Source: Fibrobacter intestinalis (GTDB taxonomy: Bacteria > Fibrobacterota > Fibrobacteria > Fibrobacterales > Fibrobacteraceae). From it: a DNA stretch of 58,580 bases. Positions 54,104 to 58,580 of the stretch are shown piece by piece. The stretch spans positions 4,125-62,704 of the forward strand of contig NZ_FUWU01000014.1 in NCBI RefSeq assembly GCF_900167415.1, in the 5' to 3' direction. The translations under genes were made by a program, and so were the position numbers. Position 1 is the stretch's first letter; the number at the start of each line of letters is the position of its first letter. Below the pieces are notes generated by a model. It ran no database searches and had not been told where the DNA came from. It worked only from the letters and a program-made list of their open reading frames with translations.

Positions 54104-56332
54104 ATGCAAATCGAAGGCACGCTTAAAACCATTACCTTTCGCAATTCGGAAAACGGATTTTCGGTCCTTAAATTCTTGGTAGAAAGCGAAGCGCGCCCTG
54201 TCACCGTCACGGGTTCCTTTCCCGACCTTTCCATTGGCGAATCGCTGCGGATGGAAGGCGACTGGAAAATGCACCCGAAATACGGAAGGCAGTTCATTTG
54301 CACAAAGAGCGAGGCCTTTGTCCCCGAAAGCGGAGCCGGACTTGTCGCCTACCTGTCCGGAGGGCTTTTCAAAGGAATCGGGGAAGCGACTGCCAAACGC
54401 CTTGTCGATACTTTCGGAAACGATTTAGTGCACATCCTTGACGGCGACGGTGATGCGCTGGCCAAAAAGAAAATCAAAGGATTCTCTGGGAAAAAGGTCA
54501 CCAAGTTTTTGGAAGACTGGCGGCAAATGCGGGAAAGCCGGGAAACGATGCTGTTTCTTTACGGGCACGGTATCACGGGAAGCGTCGCTTTAAGGCTGTG
54601 GAGGCAATACGGTCAAAGTACCGTCCAAATCATTTCGCAAAATCCCTACCTGCTCTGCGAAGAAGTCTGGGGAATCGGATTTACCAAAGCCGACGCCATC
54701 GCCAAAAAAGTGGGCATCCCCGATTGGGACGAAAGACGTCTGGAAGCGGGAATCTGCTTTGCCATATTCAAAGCCTCTTCCGAAGAAGGGCACACTTACT
54801 TGCCCCGCGAAGTTCTGCTAAAAAACGCCGCCAGAGAACTGCGCCTACAAATGGATTCGCAAGAAGCTTTCGACAATCTGGCTTATGCGCTAGAACAGCT
54901 TTTCAAAGAGCGCAAACTGAACGAGGACAACGACCGGATAGCGATTCCCAATCTGGCCCGCGCCGAATTTTTCGTGGCTGAATTTATTCGTAAGCGCATG
55001 ACTTCGCACGAATCCGATTCCGACAATTTTCAAAAACTGGAAGAACTGCTCTCCGCTTTAGAAAAAGAACAGGGATTTGCATACGATCCCATACAAAAAG
55101 CGGGAATCATCCAGGCATATCAAAGCCGCATTTTCATTATCACGGGCGGACCGGGAACAGGAAAGACCACCCTTCTTAAAGGCATTCTGGCTCTTGCCGA
55201 TGCGAACGAAGTGGACGTCACCCTTGCCGCGCCCACGGGCCGTGCCGCCAAAAGAATGCAAGAAGTGACCGGCCACGAAGCCAAGACTTTGCACCGCTTG
55301 CTCGAAATCAATCCCGAGACTCGGCGGTTTTTGCGAAACGAGAATTTTCCGCTTGCTACGGGAATCGTCATCGTCGATGAATTTAGCATGGTCGATACCT
55401 GGCTTTGCGCAGGACTGATGAAAGCCATCCCGGAACAGACGCGCCTTATATTGATCGGCGACAAGGATCAGCTGCCCAGTATCGGCCCGGGAAACGTTCT
55501 GCGAGACCTTTTGCAAATTTCGCAAATTCCCAATATCCGGCTTCACCATATTTTTCGTCAGACCGGAGGAAACGACATCGCCGAAAAAGCGGCCATCATC
55601 AACCAAGGGAAAAAGCCGTCGCCGACAGAAGGCAACAATTTTCACTACCGAACCTTTACCGAACCCGAAGAAGCCCTGCTCGCATTAAAAGAACTCGTCA
55701 CCGAAAAGATCCCGTCGATTTTCAAAAACGCCTGCAAAGATTTGCAGATTCTGGTTCCTGTGCATAAAGGTCCCCTCGGCACGATTTCTTTAAACAGCTG
55801 TCTGCAAAATCTTCTCAACGATTCTTCGGACGGATTCACTTCGCACGGCGTTCTCTGGAAAAGGAACGACCGGGTGATGCAAATGAAAAACAATTACGAG
55901 AAAAATATTTTCAACGGGGACATCGGGAAAATCATCGCTCAAGAAAAAAGCAAAGACAAAATCACCGTGGATTTTGACGGGCATCTTGTCTGCTACGAAT
56001 CCGACGAACTGGAAGAGCTTTCGCTCGCCTACGCCTGCACCATCCACAAAAGCCAAGGAAGCGAATACCCCGCCATCGTTCTTGTACTGAACGCCGACAC
56101 GCCCTGGATGCTGCAAAGAAATCTGCTTTACACGGGAATCACCCGCGCCAAAGGACACGTTTGGATTCTTTCAGGGAACGGCGCTTTTGAAGAAGCCATT
56201 CGCAATAACCGGATGCAACTCCGCTATACGCGCTTATGCGAGCTGGTCTCCAGCGACCTCGAAGACGAAAAAGATCCCGACGCCAAAACGCCGGGACCTT
56301 ACGATAAATTTCTTTCGTTTTTAAACGAATAA
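54104..56332 (+). CDS. recD2: RecD2-type ATP-dependent DNA helicase
   Basis: This 742-residue SF1B 5'-3' helicase has an N-terminal OB-like domain (MQIEGTLKTITFRNSENGFS) and helix-hairpin-helix repeats (GGLFKGIGEATAKRLVDTFG, NPYLLCEEVWGIGFTKAD). The motor has motif I GGPGTGKTTLLKG, Ia APTGRAAKRMQEVTG, II IVIVDEFSMVD, III LIGDKDQLPSIGPGN, IV LHHIFRQ and VI YACTIHKSQGSEYPA / YTGITRAKGHV. RecD2 acts without RecBC; its role in repair is partly understood. No Shine-Dalgarno sequence is seen. It converges on dut. Confidence 0.95.
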   Translation: MQIEGTLKTITFRNSENGFSVLKFLVESEARPVTVTGSFPDLSIGESLRMEGDWKMHPKYGRQFICTKSEAFVPESGAGLVAYLSGGLFKGIGEATAKRLVDTFGNDLVHILDGDGDALAKKKIKGFSGKKVTKFLEDWRQMRESRETMLFLYGHGITGSVALRLWRQYGQSTVQIISQNPYLLCEEVWGIGFTKADAIAKKVGIPDWDERRLEAGICFAIFKASSEEGHTYLPREVLLKNAARELRLQMDSQEAFDNLAYALEQLFKERKLNEDNDRIAIPNLARAEFFVAEFIRKRMTSHESDSDNFQKLEELLSALEKEQGFAYDPIQKAGIIQAYQSRIFIITGGPGTGKTTLLKGILALADANEVDVTLAAPTGRAAKRMQEVTGHEAKTLHRLLEINPETRRFLRNENFPLATGIVIVDEFSMVDTWLCAGLMKAIPEQTRLILIGDKDQLPSIGPGNVLRDLLQISQIPNIRLHHIFRQTGGNDIAEKAAIINQGKKPSPTEGNNFHYRTFTEPEEALLALKELVTEKIPSIFKNACKDLQILVPVHKGPLGTISLNSCLQNLLNDSSDGFTSHGVLWKRNDRVMQMKNNYEKNIFNGDIGKIIAQEKSKDKITVDFDGHLVCYESDELEELSLAYACTIHKSQGSEYPAIVLVLNADTPWMLQRNLLYTGITRAKGHVWILSGNGAFEEAIRNNRMQLRYTRLCELVSSDLEDEKDPDAKTPGPYDKFLSFLNE

Positions 56333-56409
56333 ATCCAGTGAGAGAATCGTGGATAGAGACTACGAATCACTCGCCTTTTATGCAACCGCTTTTTTGAAAG
56401 AGCAAGGTC

Positions 56410-56844
56410 CTATTTAATTCCTGTACTGCCAAAGCCGCCGCGGTTTTTATCTTCCAGGGTGCTCTCTTCAAAATGGATTTTGGGCTGATTTTCCATAATG
56501 CGGAATTGGGCGATACGGCTGCCCTTTTCGATAACGACATCTTCCGTCGCGTAAGCCGGGAACTTCCACCAGTCCTCTTTGCCGCAGTAACTGGAATCGA
56601 CGACGCCCACGGAATTCGCCTGCAAAATTTTCCAGTTTTTGAACGTGGAACTGCGCGGTGCGATATGCGCTTCATAACCTGCGGGCAGCTTCATTGCGAC
56701 CCCCAGATGAATCAAGCGGAACTCCCCTTTTTTCAAAGAAACGGTTTCCGCTGCGCGCAAATCAATCCAGTCCGATTTACCGCCGATATATTCCAAACGC
56801 GGAATCGAATCGTCCAAATACTGAATTTGAATGACCTGTTCCAT
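56410..56844 (-). CDS. dut: dUTP diphosphatase
   Basis: This 144-residue trimeric-type dUTPase converts dUTP to dUMP and pyrophosphate. All five motifs are visible: DLRAAE, APRSSTFKN, SVGVVDSSYCG, GSRIAQFRI, and RGGFGSTG at the C-terminus. The ATG at 56844 overlaps the ddh stop by one base (TAATG), so the two are translationally coupled. Upstream codons in the same frame fall within ddh. Confidence 0.95.
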   Translation of the reverse strand: MEQVIQIQYLDDSIPRLEYIGGKSDWIDLRAAETVSLKKGEFRLIHLGVAMKLPAGYEAHIAPRSSTFKNWKILQANSVGVVDSSYCGKEDWWKFPAYATEDVVIEKGSRIAQFRIMENQPKIHFEESTLEDKNRGGFGSTGIK

Positions 56845-57827
56845 TAGAGAAGTTCCTTGCGCAAGTCCGCATCGCTTTTGCACGAAAGGTAAGCGGGCGG
56901 CACATCCAGAACCGTTTTGCAACCGAACGAACTCGCCTGTTCAAATTTTACGGCGGCTCGGACGTAAGCGACCAAAACCGAAGCGGTAAACGCCGGATTT
57001 GAATCGAGCTTCAGGCTGTATTCAATCACATTGGAAAATTCGTCTTGCAGACCCGTTTTCCCCGAACGAATCACAAAGCCACCATGAGCCATTCCCGAAT
57101 GATTTTTTACAAATTCATCTTCGTCAATAAAATGGACAACCGTGTCGTAATCCGCAAAATAGTTCGGCATGGTCTTAATTTCTCTTTCCACTTCGGCAGC
57201 GTTTGCGCCCGCTTCCAAAACGACGAACACTTCCCGCAAGTGCTTTTCCCGAGTCGAAAGTTTCGGAGCCTTTCCCGAACGAACCGCTTCCAGCGCACTC
57301 TCAATGGGGATCGTATATTGCTTGGCGTTTTTCACACCGCGAATCCGGCGGACGGCATCGGAATGTCCCTGCGAAACGCCCTTACCCCAGAACGTGTAAG
57401 TTTCTCCGTTCGGCAGAATCGAATCCGCATAAACCCGACTCAAAGAAAAAAGCCCCGGATCCCAGCCGACCGAAATGATGGCGACTTTATTCCCGGCTTT
57501 TGCCGCCGAATCGACAGCCGCAAAATGCGAAGGAATTTTAGCGTGCGTGTCAAAGCTATCGATCACGTTAAAATGCTTGGCAAATTCTGGAGTCTGCATC
57601 GGCAAATCCGTAGCGCTTCCGCCGCAGAGAATCATCACGTCGATTTTGTCTTTCCAATCCAGAACGTTTTGAATCCCCACAACCGGAACGCCCGCCGTCA
57701 AAAGTTTTAGCGAAGCCGGATCCCGACGGGTGAACACCGCAACGAGATTCATGTCCGAAGATTTCTGGAGGGCGCATTCCACGCCGCGTCCAAGATTACC
57801 ATAACCAAGAATTCCAATTCGAATCAT
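56844..57827 (-). CDS. ddh: meso-Diaminopimelate D-dehydrogenase
   Basis: This 327-residue NADPH enzyme makes meso-DAP in one step from tetrahydrodipicolinate for lysine and peptidoglycan synthesis. The Rossmann motif GILGYGNLGRGVE is at the N-terminus. Family features are AVFTRRDP, ILCGGSATDLPMQTPEFAKH, IDSFDTHAKI, SVGWDPGLFSLSR, GKGVSQGHSDAVRRI and AHGGFVIRSGKTG. AAGGA lies six bases before the ATG. It heads a two-gene unit with dut. The 57828-58242 stretch upstream shows no gene. Confidence 0.95.
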   Translation of the reverse strand: MIRIGILGYGNLGRGVECALQKSSDMNLVAVFTRRDPASLKLLTAGVPVVGIQNVLDWKDKIDVMILCGGSATDLPMQTPEFAKHFNVIDSFDTHAKIPSHFAAVDSAAKAGNKVAIISVGWDPGLFSLSRVYADSILPNGETYTFWGKGVSQGHSDAVRRIRGVKNAKQYTIPIESALEAVRSGKAPKLSTREKHLREVFVVLEAGANAAEVEREIKTMPNYFADYDTVVHFIDEDEFVKNHSGMAHGGFVIRSGKTGLQDEFSNVIEYSLKLDSNPAFTASVLVAYVRAAVKFEQASSFGCKTVLDVPPAYLSCKSDADLRKELL

Positions 57828-58242
57828 AAAAATCCTTTATGGCCTCTTCTAAAAATTCATATTCAAAAAATCGATAGCGACCGTTTTACCGGCAGTCCAT
57901 TCGACTTCTCTTCATTCAAGCCATTTTTAGAAGCAGCCTTGTTTTGAAGCCCGCTTAATTTACAAATTTTGAAAAGAATTTGGAAAACCCCACATCAAAA
58001 AGACGCTCTGAAAATCAAAATTCTTTGGGACAGACAACCATCAGCACAACACGCCCAAGCGTCCAATTTCATCCTATCTTGCCGCCAAAAACTTTCTCCG
58101 TTTTTCCATCCATTTAGCGAGCGATTCCCAAAACTTTTGGAGAGCCATTCTGCCATTTTTGGAAATTATATACAAAATTCCTCCAAATACCCTCAAATAT
58201 TTTTTTTCAAAACGAGAATTTCTTTTCACAAGATGAATTTCT
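57828..58242. other. Intergenic stretch without a recognisable gene
   Basis: About 415 bp. Only short, biased frames are present, with no signal peptide or known motif. The ddh promoter must lie at its left end. Repeats begin at 58243. Confidence 0.5.
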
Positions 58243-58369
58243 TCTCGCGGGTCGCGAGGTGCTCGCTTACCCATGAGCCTTGGGAACTTGTTCCCTTAGG
58301 CGAATTGTCCCTTTCAGGGATACTTCAACTACGGAATCGGAGATTCCTAGTTTCAGGGATGCGCAGCCG
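58243..58369 (+). repeat. Multi-hairpin dispersed repeat, copy C
   Basis: It shares GCGAG/CTCGC, TCCCT/AGGGA and GGAATC/GATTCC hairpins with copies A and B. The first stem after CATGAGCCTT, however, is GGGAAC-TT-GTTCCC. Confidence 0.7.
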
Positions 58370-58390
58370 AAGCAATCTGTGCTGGCACCT

Positions 58391-58471
58391 CGTCATTGCG
58401 AGGAACGTAGCGACATGGCAATCTTGTCAGCGGGAAAGGATTGCTTCACCCCTCCGGGGTTCGCAATGACG
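58391..58471. repeat. CATTGCGAG element with 11-bp terminal inverted repeats
   Basis: It begins CGTCATTGCGA and ends TCGCAATGACG, perfect inverted ends 81 bp apart. Inside are AGCGACATGGCAATC and GGATTGCTTC. It is the most complete member of the family in this window. Confidence 0.75.
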
Positions 58472-58529
58472 TAAAAACAACCGCCCGCTCAAGGAACGCA
58501 AGCGAGCAGGCAGTCCCGTACACAATCCG

Positions 58530-58580
58530 TCCCAGCGAGGAACAAAGCGACCCATGAGTCTTGGGAACTTGTTCCCTTAG
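58530..58580 (+). repeat. Multi-hairpin dispersed repeat, copy D, cut by the window end
   Basis: CCCATGAGTCTTGGGAACTT is followed by GTTCCCTTAG at the last base. Upstream it joins a CATTGCGAG-type half (GCGAGGAACAAAGCGAC). Confidence 0.6.

Noticed and set aside
57969-58469. 166-codon plus-strand ORF upstream of ddh
   Set aside because: Its second half is repeat DNA (copy C and the CATTGCGAG element), the first half lacks any domain or ribosome site, and composition is not protein-like.

Overview
The window looks like a Fibrobacter-type genome (phylum Fibrobacterota). This is inferred from a FISUMP-domain lipoprotein, a TIGR02147-type protein paired with a LamG lipoprotein, poly-serine linkers, several secreted proteins ending in type IX secretion (T9SS)-like C-terminal domains, a GH74 xyloglucanase, and meso-diaminopimelate dehydrogenase. 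Many starts lack a clear Shine-Dalgarno sequence and some are TTG or GTG.

Layout. 0-2 kb: the end of a large secreted repeat protein. 2.3-6.7 kb: a minus-strand operon with an ECF sigma factor, a beta-propeller protein with a sorting tail, a small lipoprotein and a tRNA nucleotidyltransferase-family enzyme. It diverges from dsbD (6.8-8.6 kb), which is followed by a GT4 glycogen synthase. 10-15.2 kb: a secreted PDZ protein and the sbcDC operon. 15.4-17.5 kb: the TIGR02147/LamG pair, followed by a decayed DUF4143 ATPase. 18.1-24.8 kb: an AT-rich operon for a surface beta-helix protein, a zincin-like lipoprotein, a SUMF1-like protein and a frameshifted secreted protein. 25-28.7 kb: trmO, a DEAD-box helicase, a flavodoxin-family reductase and the FISUMP lipoprotein.

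28.7-38.9 kb is the accessory highlight, a probable defence locus on the minus strand. A large adenine DNA methyltransferase is followed by an AlbA/Schlafen-type regulator, a truncated second copy of a helicase 5' end, a repeat-rich stretch, a DUF3800 protein, a putative structured RNA on the opposite strand, and an intact HKD(PLD)-nuclease/Snf2 helicase. No PglZ, BrxC, HsdS or DISARM DUF1998 gene is visible. It therefore reads as a methyltransferase plus nuclease-helicase system that does not match a canonical type in this window.

39-45.6 kb: a GIY-YIG protein converges on an operon of a secreted protein, purT, an HD-GYP protein and polA. 45.7-48.2 kb: the secreted GH74 xyloglucanase, with a 3 x 41-bp tandem array upstream of it. 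48.8-53.6 kb: a Yej-type peptide ABC transporter operon that continues into a low-molecular-weight phosphatase and a CLC-type (possibly fluoride) channel. 53.8-57.8 kb: a 31-residue basic mS38-like protein, recD2, and the dut-ddh pair.

Several dispersed repeat families recur in the gaps: CCCTTCGAC-type palindromes, CATTGCGAG-type elements, and a roughly 120-bp multi-hairpin element whose first stem changes sequence between copies while staying paired. No rRNA, tRNA or CRISPR array was recognised.
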